A stretch of 64,000 nt of DNA from Paenibacillus cellulosilyticus. GTDB taxonomy: Bacteria; Bacillota; Bacilli; Paenibacillales; Paenibacillaceae. The stretch is taken from contig NZ_QGTQ01000014.1 in assembly GCF_003182255.1 (NCBI RefSeq), positions 1 to 64,000 of the forward strand. The letters are read 5' to 3'. The notes beneath the pieces were generated by a model. It saw nothing but the letters and a program-made list of their open reading frames with translations, did not search any database and was not told the DNA's origin. A program made the translations under genes and the position numbers. Shown piece by piece: positions 28,307 to 36,266 of this stretch (its first letter is position 1; every line of letters starts with the position of its first letter).

Positions 28307-29020
28307 TTGTTCGCGCATTTGGCATCACTGCTGCTACTGTCGTTCGCCGTCAGCCTTGACGGCTTCGGCGTTGGCGTAACGTATGGACTGCGGCGCATCC
28401 GAATTCCAATTATTTCTGTAGTCATCATTGCTTGCTGCTCCGGCATTGTGATCTGGTTGTCGATGGCAGTTGGCGGGTTTATTACGGACTATCTGTCACC
28501 TGTTGTTGCTCGTATCATTGGCGCATCCATTCTAATTGCAATTGGCTTGTGGGCATTGATGCAGCTGAAGCGCAATCGGGAGCGGGACCGTGCACAGGAA
28601 GAAGCCGAGAACGAGAATGACAAGGCAGTTGAAGCTGCGATGGTGTCTGTGGAATCTGAGTACGATGCAGCCAGCGGGAAAACGCTTGTAAGCTTGGAAC
28701 TGAAGCAGCTGGGCATTGTCATTCAGATTTTGCGAAAGCCACAAGTTGCCGACGTCGATAAGTCAGGAAGCATCTCGGCATCGGAGGCATTGCTGCTAGG
28801 TGTTGCCTTGTCATTCGACGCATTCGGCGCAGGTCTCGGCGCGGCCATGATTGGCCTTCAGCCAACCATAACCGCGATTGCAATAGCGCTATCCAGTGCG
28901 GTGTTTCTAGTCGCAGGGATGCGGGTAGGATTCAAATATGCAGGCTGGCGGGGCATGCAAGCATTGTCCGCACTGCCTGGAATGATGCTCATTGTGATGG
29001 GAATTATAAAGCTGTTCTAG
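28307..29020 (+). CDS. ytaF: Sporulation membrane protein YtaF
   Basis: 237 residues, an integral membrane protein related to MntP-type transporters. TTG 28307 follows GGGGAGGG. The duplicated signature SFAVSLDGFGVGVTYGLRR (N-terminal) and VALSFDAFGAGLGAAMIG (C-terminal) shows two similar three-helix halves, joined by a charged cytosolic loop (KRNRERDRAQEEAENEND). Its position between mutM and coaE is the conserved Bacillales order. The precise substrate is unknown. Confidence 0.88.
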   Translation: MFAHLASLLLLSFAVSLDGFGVGVTYGLRRIRIPIISVVIIACCSGIVIWLSMAVGGFITDYLSPVVARIIGASILIAIGLWALMQLKRNRERDRAQEEAENENDKAVEAAMVSVESEYDAASGKTLVSLELKQLGIVIQILRKPQVADVDKSGSISASEALLLGVALSFDAFGAGLGAAMIGLQPTITAIAIALSSAVFLVAGMRVGFKYAGWRGMQALSALPGMMLIVMGIIKLF

Positions 29021-29046
29021 TGGTCATTGACGAGAGGGGTACAGGT

Positions 29047-29643
29047 ATGAGAATCGGGTTAACCGGCGGCATCGCCTGCGGCAAGAGCACAGTATCTGCA
29101 ATGCTCACTGAGCTTGGCGCACATGTAGTCGATGCCGACCGGGTGGCCAGAGAGGTGGTCCTTCCCGGGGAGCCGGCGCTGCAAGCGATTGTGGAGAAGT
29201 TCGGACAAGCTGTGCTCAGCGAGGATGGAACATTGAACCGGCCAGCGCTGGGCAGCATTGTGTTTGGACAAGCTGATCGACTGCGGGAGTTGGAGGCTAT
29301 TACACACCCGGCGATTCGGAAGCGAATGCGTGCACAGATGGAGCAGGCTGAGAGCCTTGAAGCGGATCCCATCGTTGTGGCGGACATTCCGTTGTTATAC
29401 GAGACCGAGCAGCAATCCTCCTATGAAGGCGTTATCGTCGTATACGTCCCGCATGAGGTGCAGCGTGACCGATTAATGAAACGGAATTCACTCGCGGTAG
29501 AAGAAGCAGAGCGGCGGATAGGGCTGCAGATGGATATCGAGCGCAAGCGCAGCATGGCCAACTGGGTCATTGATAACAGCGGGACGCTGGAAGAAACACG
29601 GAAGCAAGTGGAGCAGCTGTGGAATTCGCTTAGGAGAAAGTAA
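29047..29643 (+). CDS. coaE: Dephospho-CoA kinase
   Basis: 198 residues, the last step of coenzyme A synthesis. ATG 29047 is chosen because AGGGG lies 8 bases upstream and MRIGLTGGIACGKSTV is the canonical N-terminus with the P-loop. Further signatures are DADRVAREVV, HPAIRKRM, VADIPLLYE and RDRLMKRN. It sits in the conserved mutM-ytaF-coaE order with a short gap to the transglycosylase gene, so the four are probably one operon. Confidence 0.95.
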   Translation: MRIGLTGGIACGKSTVSAMLTELGAHVVDADRVAREVVLPGEPALQAIVEKFGQAVLSEDGTLNRPALGSIVFGQADRLRELEAITHPAIRKRMRAQMEQAESLEADPIVVADIPLLYETEQQSSYEGVIVVYVPHEVQRDRLMKRNSLAVEEAERRIGLQMDIERKRSMANWVIDNSGTLEETRKQVEQLWNSLRRK

Positions 29644-29657
29644 AAGGGGCTAAAGGT

Positions 29658-30245
29658 ATGAGACGACGTCGGAAGCGAAAGCGACTGCTGCTGCTGCTCA
29701 TTATTGGGTTCCTTGCATTCCTGTTCATCCGATCGGATTGGATAGGCAAATGGATGTATCCGATTCATTACCAAGCAGATATACGGGCCAGCGCGTTGAA
29801 TTACGACCTGGATCCGCTGCTCATTGCAGCGATCATACGGGTAGAGACGAATTTTTCGACAGGTAAGGAATCCAAGAAGGGCGCGCTTGGCTTGATGCAA
29901 ATCATGCCGGATACGGCCGATTGGGTCATAGAGAAGGCAGGATTCTCCAACGTATCAGAAGATATGCTGCGGCACCGCGCTGATGTAAGTATACAAATTG
30001 GATCGTGGTATTTGAGCAGCTTGCATAGACAGTTTGATGGCAACACAACGGTTGCGGTCGCAGCCTATAATGCGGGACCGGGTAATGTGAACAAGTGGTT
30101 AAACAACGGAACATGGGATGGTACGAAGGAAGCGGTGAGCGATATTCCTTACGGCGAGACGCGGCACTATGTACAACGGGTCTTTTATTATTATAATAAA
30201 TATAAACAATTGTATCCGGAGTTCGCTGAACAGGAAGTCGGTTAG
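29658..30245 (+). CDS. Membrane-anchored lytic transglycosylase (SLT domain)
   Basis: 195 residues. A very basic N-terminus (MRRRRKRKR) is followed by one membrane helix (LLLLLIIGFLAFLFI), an uncleaved anchor that places the enzyme outside. The SLT fold has its catalytic Glu at about residue 63 in IIRVETNFS, then SKKGALGLMQIMPDTA and the AAYNAGPGNVNKWL motif. It cleaves peptidoglycan glycan strands. It starts 14 bases after the coaE stop. Confidence 0.9.
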   Translation: MRRRRKRKRLLLLLIIGFLAFLFIRSDWIGKWMYPIHYQADIRASALNYDLDPLLIAAIIRVETNFSTGKESKKGALGLMQIMPDTADWVIEKAGFSNVSEDMLRHRADVSIQIGSWYLSSLHRQFDGNTTVAVAAYNAGPGNVNKWLNNGTWDGTKEAVSDIPYGETRHYVQRVFYYYNKYKQLYPEFAEQEVG

Positions 30246-30318
30246 GTAGGCGGACGTACAAATGCAGCATTGTCGCTTAGAAGGCGTATTGTCGGGGTAA
30301 AATGCAATAAAGGCCTCG

Positions 30319-30362
30319 GACAAGCCCATCAAGACGTTATGCACGTCTTAATGGGCTGTCCC
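30319..30362 (-). terminator. Terminator-like hairpin after the SASP gene
   Basis: GACAGCCCATTAAGACGT pairs nearly perfectly with ACGTCTTGATGGGCTTGTC on the minus strand (one bulged base). Its T-tract is weak. It lies between the convergent transglycosylase and SASP genes and could serve either. Confidence 0.6.
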
Positions 30363-30380
30363 AAGCATATCTAGAAGATA

Positions 30381-30596
30381 TTAGCGAGTCGTGCCTGCGA
30401 GCGATTGCTCAGCGATTTGCACGAGCTTACGCGTGATGCTGCCCCCGATGGAGCCTGCGTCTTTAGTCGTGAGGTTACCATAGTAGCCGTCTTGCGAAAG
30501 GGTAATACCCAATTCGGCTGCAACCTCATATTTCAGTTGGTCGAGTGCTGCAGAAGCTTGTGGCACAACCAGTTGGTTACTGTTACCTTGGCTCAT
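30381..30596 (-). CDS. Alpha/beta-type small acid-soluble spore protein
   Basis: 71 residues, a DNA-binding protein that saturates spore DNA and protects it from UV and heat. It shows the two family signatures: the germination-protease site region KYEVAAELGI (GPR cleaves within E-[IVF]-A) and the C-terminal G-G-x-I-T-R-K-L-V block seen as SIGGSITRKLVQIAE. AAGGAGGTGA gives a near-perfect ribosome site. It is monocistronic. Expression should be restricted to the forespore (see the promoter entry). Confidence 0.95.
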   Translation of the reverse strand: MSQGNSNQLVVPQASAALDQLKYEVAAELGITLSQDGYYGNLTTKDAGSIGGSITRKLVQIAEQSLAGTTR

Positions 30597-30626
30597 TGTC
30601 GTTCACCTCCTTGCGGTTGGTAACTG

Positions 30627-30656
30627 TATTATGTGCGTTATTTCGAACTTCATTAC
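30627..30656 (-). promoter_or_regulatory. Putative sigma-G promoter of the SASP gene
   Basis: On the minus strand CATAATA fits the forespore -10 pattern CATWHTA, and GTAAT lies 18 bases upstream as a weak -35 element. The position, about 30-40 bases before the SASP start, fits. Confidence 0.45.
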
Positions 30657-30710
30657 AGGTAACGATTGGAATTGTAAAAAAATATTAAAGCGTCTTGGAG
30701 GATTCGCCAA

Positions 30711-31208
30711 ATGAGATGTCCATATTGTGATTATGCCGGCTCCAAGGTGCTCGATTCGAGGCCGGCCAACGAGAACAAATCCATACGTCGCAGACGTGAG
30801 TGCGAGAAGTGCAGCCGCCGATTCACGACATTCGAGATGATTGAAGAAACACCGCTCATCGTCATCAAGAAGGACGGCAGCCGCGAAGAATTCAGCCGCG
30901 AGAAGCTGCTGCGCGGTTTGATCCGCGCCTGCGAGAAGCGTCCAGTCCCGGCCGAACGACTTGAAGTCGTCGTCTCCGAGGTCGAGAAGGAGCTCCGCAC
31001 AACGGCCCATGCCGAGATCGAAAGCCGCATCATTGGCGAGCTTGTCATGGAACAGCTCTATCCCGTCGACGAAGTCGCTTACGTCCGCTTCGCGTCCGTT
31101 TACCGCCAGTTCAAGGACATCGACATGTTCATGAAGGAGCTTAATACGCTGTTGTCCAAGCACCCATTGTCGGGCGGCGCAGGTGCGATAGGCGGGTCGA
31201 AGGAGTAA
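30711..31208 (+). CDS. nrdR: Transcriptional repressor NrdR
   Basis: 165 residues. The N-terminal zinc ribbon is [17 protein letters not shown] with its partner [12 protein letters not shown], and an ATP-cone domain follows ([36 protein letters not shown], and [11 protein letters not shown]). NrdR binds ATP/dATP and represses ribonucleotide reductase genes. The 165-residue length is slightly above the usual 150-155, with a Gly/Ala-rich tail. It is in the conserved place after coaE. Confidence 0.96.
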   Translation: MRCPYCDYAGSKVLDSRPANENKSIRRRRECEKCSRRFTTFEMIEETPLIVIKKDGSREEFSREKLLRGLIRACEKRPVPAERLEVVVSEVEKELRTTAHAEIESRIIGELVMEQLYPVDEVAYVRFASVYRQFKDIDMFMKELNTLLSKHPLSGGAGAIGGSKE

Positions 31209-31261
31209 GATGAAGGTCAGCGTTGGATTGATTTGCGCGATTCATGAAGAGTGATTGGAGA

Positions 31262-31291
31262 TTGACGCTTTTCTAGGTTGCGTGCTAGAAT
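31262..31291 (+). promoter_or_regulatory. Promoter of the tRNA-Ala gene
   Basis: TTGACG (31262-31267), 18 bases, TAGAAT (31286-31291), 39 bases before the first tRNA base. Confidence 0.75.
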
Positions 31292-31330
31292 TTACCTGCT
31301 GACAACATTTTGGCTGCGTGAGCAGCCCAC

Positions 31331-31406
31331 GGGGCCTTAGCTCAGCTGGGAGAGCGATTCGCTGGCAGCGAATAGGTCAGGGGTTCGAGCCCCCTAGGCT
31401 CCACCA
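31331..31406 (+). tRNA. tRNA-Ala, anticodon GGC
   Basis: A 76-nt cloverleaf: acceptor GGGGCCT / AGGCTCC (one G-U), D-arm GCTC-AGCTGGGA-GAGC, anticodon stem ATTCG / CGAAT with loop CTGGCAG (anticodon GGC), T-arm AGGGG-TTCGAGC-CCCCT, and an encoded CCA end. The bases are standard for alanine, although the G-U is at the third acceptor pair and G3-U70 is the alanine identity pair. Immediately downstream its last 17 bases are repeated four more times. Confidence 0.95.
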
Positions 31407-31459
31407 AGATAAACAATCGAACCACGTCCAACGGACGTGGTTTTTTGTTTATTGGTGGA
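31400..31459 (+). terminator. tRNA-Ala terminator that includes the tRNA 3' end (A1)
   Basis: The inner stem AACCACGTCC-AAC-GGACGTGGTT is followed by T6. An outer stem pairs TCCACCAA of the tRNA 3' end with TTGGTGGA at 31452-31459. Confidence 0.8.
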
Positions 31460-31628
31460 CTGCCTAGGGGTGAGAACCCCTAATGGGGTTCGCCCGCGCG
31501 GACGGAGTGGAGTGTATATGCTTCGAAGATAGATCATCAAACGGAGGAGCACGGCGTCTGAATCTACCGCTAAAGTCTGCGAAGGAGGGGCTTCGTCAGC
31601 CTACAATAAGGATTCATACATCCCCCTA

Positions 31629-31696
31629 GGCTCCACCAAACAACAAAAATGAAGCACGCCATTGATTGGCGTGCTTTTTTGTTGTTTGGTGGAGCC
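31629..31696 (+). terminator. Long palindromic terminator after tRNA-tail copy 2 (B1)
   Basis: A 68-nt near-perfect palindrome: GGCTCCACCAAACAACAAAA pairs with its inverse at 31677-31696, enclosing the inner hairpin AGCACGCC-ATTGATT-GGCGTGCT followed by T's. Confidence 0.8.
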
Positions 31697-31998
31697 GATG
31701 AAGGGGGCAGACCGCGCGGACGGAGCGTAGCGGAGGAGCACGGCATCGAAATTTACCGCTGATCTTCTTCATTGAGTGCGCATCATGGAACAATAAATAA
31801 AAAAATTCGATACCCCGGGGTTCAGTCCGCGCGGAGGGAGTGGAGTGAGTAAGCTTCTAAGAGAAAACATCAAACGGACGAGCACGGCGTCTGAATCTAC
31901 CGCTAAAGTCTGCGAAGGATAAGCTTCGACAGCCTACAATAAGGATTCATACATCCCATGATGGATCATCGAGCTGAACGAGATGAAGCCCCCTAGGC

Positions 31999-32058
31999 TC
32001 CACCAAGATAAACAATCGAACCACGTCCAACGGACGTGGTTTTTTGTTTATTGGTGGA
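31999..32058 (+). terminator. Terminator after tRNA-tail copy 3 (A2)
   Basis: Same structure and sequence as the hairpin behind the real tRNA: inner AACCACGTCC / GGACGTGG, outer TCCACCAA / TTGGTGGA. Confidence 0.75.
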
Positions 32059-32227
32059 CTGCCTAGGGGTGAGAAACCCTAATGGGGTTCGTCCGCGCGG
32101 ACGGAGCGGAGTGTATATGCTTCGAAGATAGATCATCAAACGGAGGCGCACGGCGTCTGAATCTACCGCTAAAGTCTGCGAAGGATGGGCTTCGTCAGCC
32201 TACAATAAGGATTGATACAACCCCCTA

Positions 32228-32291
32228 GGCTCCACCAAATACAAAATTAAACACGCCTAATTAAGGCGTGTTTTTTGTATTTGGTGGAGCC
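32228..32291 (+). terminator. Long palindromic terminator after tRNA-tail copy 4 (B2)
   Basis: GGCTCCACCAAATACAAAA pairs with TTTTGTATTTGGTGGAGCC around the inner hairpin AACACGCC / GGCGTGTT. Relative to B1 the paired bases change together (G-C to A-T in the inner stem, and several pairs in the outer stem), so the structure is kept while the sequence differs. Confidence 0.8.
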
Positions 32292-32842
32292 GTTAAAGGG
32301 GGCAGACCGCGCGGAAGGAGCGTAGCGGAGGAGCACGGCATCGAAATTTACCGCTGATCTTCTTCATTGAGTGCGCATCATGGAACAATAAATAAAAAAT
32401 TTCGATACCCCGGGGTTCAGTCCGCGCGGAGGGAGTGGAGTGAGTAAGCTTCAAAGGGAAACAACGAACGGACGAGCACGGCGTCTGAATCTACTGCTAA
32501 AGTCTGCGAAGGATGGAATTCGTCAGTCTACAATAAGGATTCATACATCCCATGATGGATCATCGAACTGAGCGAGATGAAGCCCCCTAGGCTCCACCAT
32601 AAAACAAAGATTTCTGGTTGGCATATTTTTATAGGTTTTTACGATGGCGTCCTAGGAAAGCAAATCCCATCAATGTAAACGGCTTTCACTGTACTTTGGT
32701 GGGGCCGTGTTTTTATGTATTTTTCCATATATCGCTAAACTGGGACAGCGGTAGTATAATAGTGCTTGTGAATGTAAGTAGATAGAACTAATAAAGAGCT
32801 GATATATGAGTTCAAAAACAAAGAATATCTCGGAGGAGAGTC

Positions 32843-33739
32843 ATGAAAGGTAGTCGTTTTTGGGAGTTTTATTTGGTTCGATACTTACTTGGTACAATTT
32901 TTGGAGTTATCATTCTCTTCTTTTTGGTGATCAATTATAATAAAGAACTCACAAACAGATTCTTTTTTCATGTTGACCACCCCCAAAGTATCATGGAGCA
33001 TATCGAGAGCCTCTTATATGACACAACATACAGTATTAATAAAAGCGATGCAAATATTATCGCTAAGTTGTTTAATGAGAAAAGTGAGGGTTTTATACCA
33101 GACTTAACAGTGAAGAATGATGTTGTTCAAGTCAAACAATCTGGCTTTCCAATATTAGCAGCTATTATTATTGCGATATCTGGTTTTTTGTATATGTATT
33201 TTTCGAGTATGATCATATTAGTTATTCATGGACTAAGATTTGTAGTTTTTGAACGATTGAGATTAATCATCTTAACAGTCAAAAAACAAAAAGCACTGCA
33301 ATCTTATTCGCTTTCAAAATGCGTGATTATCTTTTTGCTTGGAGCTTTTATTTTAATTTTAATTTCAAAACTAATATCGTCTAGTATACCAGATATGTTG
33401 TTTAATCATATTTTTAGTATTATGTTATTAATTTCGTTATGGGTGATTTCTTTCAAAAGGGGTTCTTATATTAAAGCCTCTTATGAAGGAATAAGTAGTT
33501 TTAGGGCGTCAAGTAAAGACAATAAATTTGGTGAAGCCAGAGAGCAGTATATTGAATCGTATAGACATTTGCGTGAACATGGTAATGCTTTTGGAATTAT
33601 TGCTTGTGAGATTTTGTTTGCATTTTGGCTTATTAAATGGGATTTTTCATTTTGGGCGATTTTTTATTGGAGTCTATTTGGGTTTACGGCATGGATACTG
33701 GGGACTTATTTAGAGGTATTCAGAAAATCTGATACTTAA
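32843..33739 (+). CDS. Hypothetical polytopic membrane protein
   Basis: 298 residues, from visibly AT-rich DNA unlike the neighbouring core genes, which suggests transfer. Hydrophobic segments are near residues 12-31 (YLLGTIFGVIILFFLVI), 101-128 (FPILAAIIIAISGFLYMYF), 158-180 (CVIIFLLGAFILILISKLI), 190-205 and two near the C-terminus (GIIACEILFAFWLI, FWAIFYWSLFGFTAWILG). A hydrophilic domain lies between the first two. GGAGGAGAG lies 3-5 bases before the ATG. I do not recognise a family. It is the first gene after the tRNA-Ala repeat array and precedes the ABC-F gene on the same strand. TATAAT at 32755-32760 could belong to its promoter. Confidence 0.75.
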   Translation: MKGSRFWEFYLVRYLLGTIFGVIILFFLVINYNKELTNRFFFHVDHPQSIMEHIESLLYDTTYSINKSDANIIAKLFNEKSEGFIPDLTVKNDVVQVKQSGFPILAAIIIAISGFLYMYFSSMIILVIHGLRFVVFERLRLIILTVKKQKALQSYSLSKCVIIFLLGAFILILISKLISSSIPDMLFNHIFSIMLLISLWVISFKRGSYIKASYEGISSFRASSKDNKFGEAREQYIESYRHLREHGNAFGIIACEILFAFWLIKWDFSFWAIFYWSLFGFTAWILGTYLEVFRKSDT

Positions 33740-33892
33740 AAAGTCTGAGTGGGTCGGATGATGAACCAAGCTTGTAATGTAATTCCGGCTATGCTAAAAT
33801 CGGTCTTACATTTAACGATTGGAGTTGAAGAGGATAATGTAATATTTCTTGCCACTTTTCTGAAGAATAGAGCAGCATATGTTTTATTCTCT

Positions 33893-33937
33893 ATGGGCAA
33901 GAAAGTTACCTTATTCTTTTTGACTCTTAAAATATAG
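33893..33937 (+). CDS. Possible 14-residue leader peptide of the ABC-F gene
   Basis: Reads MGKKVTLFFLTLKI and stops at 33937, in the leader of the ABC-F resistance gene. Its codons 2-6 lie over the bases (33897-33910) that are complementary to the downstream terminator, so a ribosome stalled here would change which hairpin forms. No strong ribosome site is visible for this ATG; the same frame is open further upstream to 33749, and a second 14-codon frame (MFYSLWARKLPYSF) overlaps. Support is positional only. Confidence 0.35.
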   Translation: MGKKVTLFFLTLKI

Positions 33938-33978
33938 CCTTTTCCTGCCCTGCGTGGGTTGGATTTGTCATATTTTTT

Positions 33979-34016
33979 GAGCTACAAGAAGGGTAACTTT
34001 CTTGTGGCTCTTTTTT
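33979..34016 (+). promoter_or_regulatory. Transcription attenuator in the ABC-F leader
   Basis: GAGCTACAAGAA pairs with TTCTTGTGGCTC and runs into T6 immediately before the ABC-F ribosome site, a terminator placed upstream of the gene. The bases GGTAACTTTCTTGTGGC (33992-34008) can alternatively pair with GCAAGAAAGTTACC at 33897-33910. This is a mutually exclusive antiterminator of the kind known for ABC-F and erm resistance genes. Confidence 0.75.
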
Positions 34017-34042
34017 ATTATGACAAAGGAGGTTGCCCACAT

Positions 34043-35524
34043 ATGTCATTGATCAGGGTAACGAATCTGACGTTTGCTTATGACGGCAGTTATGACAACA
34101 TTTTTGAGAATGTAAGCTTTCAAATTGATACCGACTGGAAATTAGGCTTTACAGGGAGAAACGGCCGAGGCAAGACCACGTTTCTTAATCTGCTGCTCGG
34201 TAAGCACGAATACAGCGGAACGATTTCGGCCAACGTGAGTTTTGATTACTTTCCATTCCATGTGGAAGACAAAGCGATGAATACCATCGACGTTGTCGCC
34301 GACATCGATCCGGACTATGAGCACTGGCAGCTGCTTCGCGAGTTATCGCTGTTGAATGTGTCGGATGATGTGTTATATCGGCCATTCGAATCGCTGTCCA
34401 ATGGAGAACAAACGAAGGTGCTGCTGGCGGCTCTGTTTTTGAAGGAAAACCATTTTTTGCTCATTGATGAACCGACCAACCATCTGGATATCCATGCTCG
34501 GAAGCTGGTCAGCGATTATTTGAAAGGCAAAAGCGGTTTTATATTGGTGTCGCACGACCGGGCGTTTCTAGACAACTGCGTGGATCATGTTCTGTCGATC
34601 AACAAGACGAGTATCGAAATCCAGAAAGGAAATTTTACGGACTGGCGGGAGACCAAACAACGGCAGGATAACTTTGAGCTGGCCGAGAACGACAAACTGA
34701 AGAAGGACATTAAGCGTCTATCGGAAGCAGCCCAGCGGACGAGTAACTGGTCGCATGAAGTGGAGAAAACGAAGAACGGCACCCGCAACTCCGGCTCTAA
34801 GGTCGATAAAGGGTACATTGGTCACAAGGCTGCCAAAATGATGAAGAGATCCAAATCGATCGAACAAAGGCAGCAATCCCAGATCGAGGAAAGATCCCGG
34901 CTGCTCAACAACGTTGAAAGCTCAGAGAGTTTGAAAATTTCTCAGCTAGCGTATCACAAACAGCAATTAATCGAGCTCGACCGCGTTTCGATTCATTATG
35001 GCGAGAAGAAAGTTTGCCGCGACATAAGCTTTACTGTCGAGCAAGGGGACCGCATTGTGCTCTCCGGCCCGAACGGCTCGGGAAAATCCAGCTTGCTCAA
35101 ATTGATCTGCGGTGAGGATATTCCTTATTCCGGAATTCTCCGAATTGGGAGCCAGTTGAAAATATCTTACGTTTCGCAGGACACCTCATACTTGCATGGC
35201 AATTTGTCGGACTTCGCCAGAAACAGTGGAATTGATGAAAGCTTATTCAAATCGATATTAAGGAAATTCGATTTTTCGCGTTTACAATTCGAGAAGGACA
35301 TTGCCTCATTTAGCGGCGGTCAGAAGAAGAAGGTGCTGATCGCGAAAAGCCTCTGCGAGAAGGTTCATTTGCATGTTTGGGACGAACCGCTCAATTTTAT
35401 CGACGTTATTTCCCGGATGCAAATCGAAGAAGTGCTGCTGGAGCATTCTCCAACGATCCTCTTTGTAGAGCATGACAGCGAGTTTTGCAAGCATATCGCA
35501 ACAAAAACGGTGGAATTGAAATAG
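34043..35524 (+). CDS. ABC-F ribosomal protection protein (Lsa/Vga-like)
   Basis: 493 residues, soluble, two ABC domains and no membrane helices. ATG 34043 follows AAAGGAGG; the open frame before it is not used. First domain: Walker A GRNGRGKTT, signature LSNGEQTK, Walker B FLLIDEPTNHLD. Second: GPNGSGKSS, FSGGQKKK, LHVWDEPLNFID. The interdomain linker (about residues 200-300) is long and charged (KTKNGTRNSGSKVDKGYIGH), the feature by which resistance-type ABC-F proteins reach the peptidyl-transferase centre. The inferred effect is protection of ribosomes against lincosamides, streptogramin A and pleuromutilins. The attenuator in its leader fits antibiotic-inducible expression. Confidence 0.85.
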   Translation: MSLIRVTNLTFAYDGSYDNIFENVSFQIDTDWKLGFTGRNGRGKTTFLNLLLGKHEYSGTISANVSFDYFPFHVEDKAMNTIDVVADIDPDYEHWQLLRELSLLNVSDDVLYRPFESLSNGEQTKVLLAALFLKENHFLLIDEPTNHLDIHARKLVSDYLKGKSGFILVSHDRAFLDNCVDHVLSINKTSIEIQKGNFTDWRETKQRQDNFELAENDKLKKDIKRLSEAAQRTSNWSHEVEKTKNGTRNSGSKVDKGYIGHKAAKMMKRSKSIEQRQQSQIEERSRLLNNVESSESLKISQLAYHKQQLIELDRVSIHYGEKKVCRDISFTVEQGDRIVLSGPNGSGKSSLLKLICGEDIPYSGILRIGSQLKISYVSQDTSYLHGNLSDFARNSGIDESLFKSILRKFDFSRLQFEKDIASFSGGQKKKVLIAKSLCEKVHLHVWDEPLNFIDVISRMQIEEVLLEHSPTILFVEHDSEFCKHIATKTVELK

Positions 35525-35576
35525 ATAAACCACTTCTAGGAGGATGAAAGGGATGGAGATTGAAGTCGTAGATGAT

Positions 35577-35621
35577 GATGTGAACCGTTTCTAATTCAGT
35601 GAGGCGGTTCACATCGCTTTT
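35577..35621 (+). terminator. Terminator of the ABC-F gene
   Basis: GATGTGAACCG pairs with CGGTTCACATC, followed by GCTTTTT. A 13-codon frame with a good ribosome site (ATG 35553) runs into the stem; it is too short to call. Confidence 0.75.
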
Positions 35622-35666
35622 TCGTTTGACTATTGCATACATGGGCGAAATTCGATATATTAATTT

Positions 35667-35685
35667 TAGTTAGACAATCTAATTA
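35667..35685. promoter_or_regulatory. MarR operator upstream of the first marR gene
   Basis: TAGTTAGA-CAA-TCTAATTA, an 8-3-8 inverted repeat with 7 of 8 matching bases. The same repeat, inverted in orientation, occurs at 36267-36285 before the downstream small membrane protein gene. Confidence 0.65.
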
Positions 35686-35707
35686 TATGTCAAATGAGAT
35701 GATCATA

Positions 35708-36253
35708 ATGAAAAATAACAAGGACCATTGCTCAGAACAACTGCCCAAGCTCGGAATTCAGCCTTATTTGGAGTTAATGAAAACAACTGCTAAGCATGAG
35801 AGCAAAGGCGCATCTGCTCGTTTGGGACTATTAATGCTATGGTTTAGTGATAATTATTTGGATGCCGTCGATTTGGCGTTATCACCATTTGGCATTACCG
35901 AAAGCAAATTGGATTTGCTGCTGCTGCTTAAACTTCATGAGAACAGAGAAGGGATTACTCCATCTTCGCTTGCAGACAGGCTGGGAATCAGGCGAGCTTC
36001 GGTTACGGCATTGTTGGAGTGGCTGGAGAAGCGGGATCTAATCGCCCGTGAGCAAAGCAAGCTCGATCGGCGCATGGTTTACGTCAAGATTACAGCTGAA
36101 GGTTTAGAACTACTGGATAAAACCTTGCCCACATTTTGGTCCGCATGCTCCACTGTCATGAGTGATTTGGATCAGGAGGAGACTATGTTTTTGGACAAAA
36201 TATTAGTAAAGTTAAACGCTGGTATCGAAAAGAAGCTGGGAATGGGAAGATAA
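35708..36253 (+). CDS. MarR family transcriptional regulator
   Basis: About 181 residues if ATG 35708 is used; upstream ATGs at 35687 and 35633 lack a better ribosome site. It has a winged helix (LADRLGIRRASVTALLEWLEKRDLIAREQSKLDRRMVYVKITAEG), the MarR recognition helix and D-x-R wing. The N-terminus is longer than in typical MarR proteins. It is flanked by two copies of the same 8-3-8 palindrome, so it probably represses itself and the next gene. Its 3' end has been duplicated to 44.4 kb. Confidence 0.85.
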   Translation: MKNNKDHCSEQLPKLGIQPYLELMKTTAKHESKGASARLGLLMLWFSDNYLDAVDLALSPFGITESKLDLLLLLKLHENREGITPSSLADRLGIRRASVTALLEWLEKRDLIAREQSKLDRRMVYVKITAEGLELLDKTLPTFWSACSTVMSDLDQEETMFLDKILVKLNAGIEKKLGMGR

Positions 36254-36266
36254 TTTTTTGACCATA

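Larger units (their letters stand above)
31407..32599. repeat. Tandem duplication built on copies of the tRNA-Ala 3' end
   Basis: The 17-mer CCCCCTAGGCTCCACCA (tRNA 3' end) ends at 31406, 31638, 32005, 32237 and 32599. Spacings alternate 232, 367, 232, 362 bp, so the region is two tandem units of about 599 and 594 bp (31407-32005 and 32006-32599), each made of a short A segment and a longer B segment. The A copies differ by only a few bases. Within A and B, a shorter motif recurs six times (CCGCGCGGA, then GGAG-GAGCACGGC, then TACCGCT). No open frame or other tRNA is present. It looks like repeated integration, or recombination, at a tRNA attachment site. Confidence 0.85.

Noticed and set aside
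31407-32599. CRISPR array or additional tRNA genes in the repeat region
   Set aside because: The repeats are 17 bp with spacings of 230-370 bp, not CRISPR-like, and only the 3' end of the tRNA is repeated, with no other cloverleaf arms.
32690-32706. A cre-like sequence (TGTAAACGGCTTTCA) after the tRNA array
   Set aside because: It needs an extra base to fit the cre consensus and is not next to a convincing promoter.
33749-33937. A 62-codon gene upstream of the ABC-F gene
   Set aside because: The GTG start has no ribosome site and the frame has no family features. Only its last 14 codons are of interest, as a possible leader peptide.
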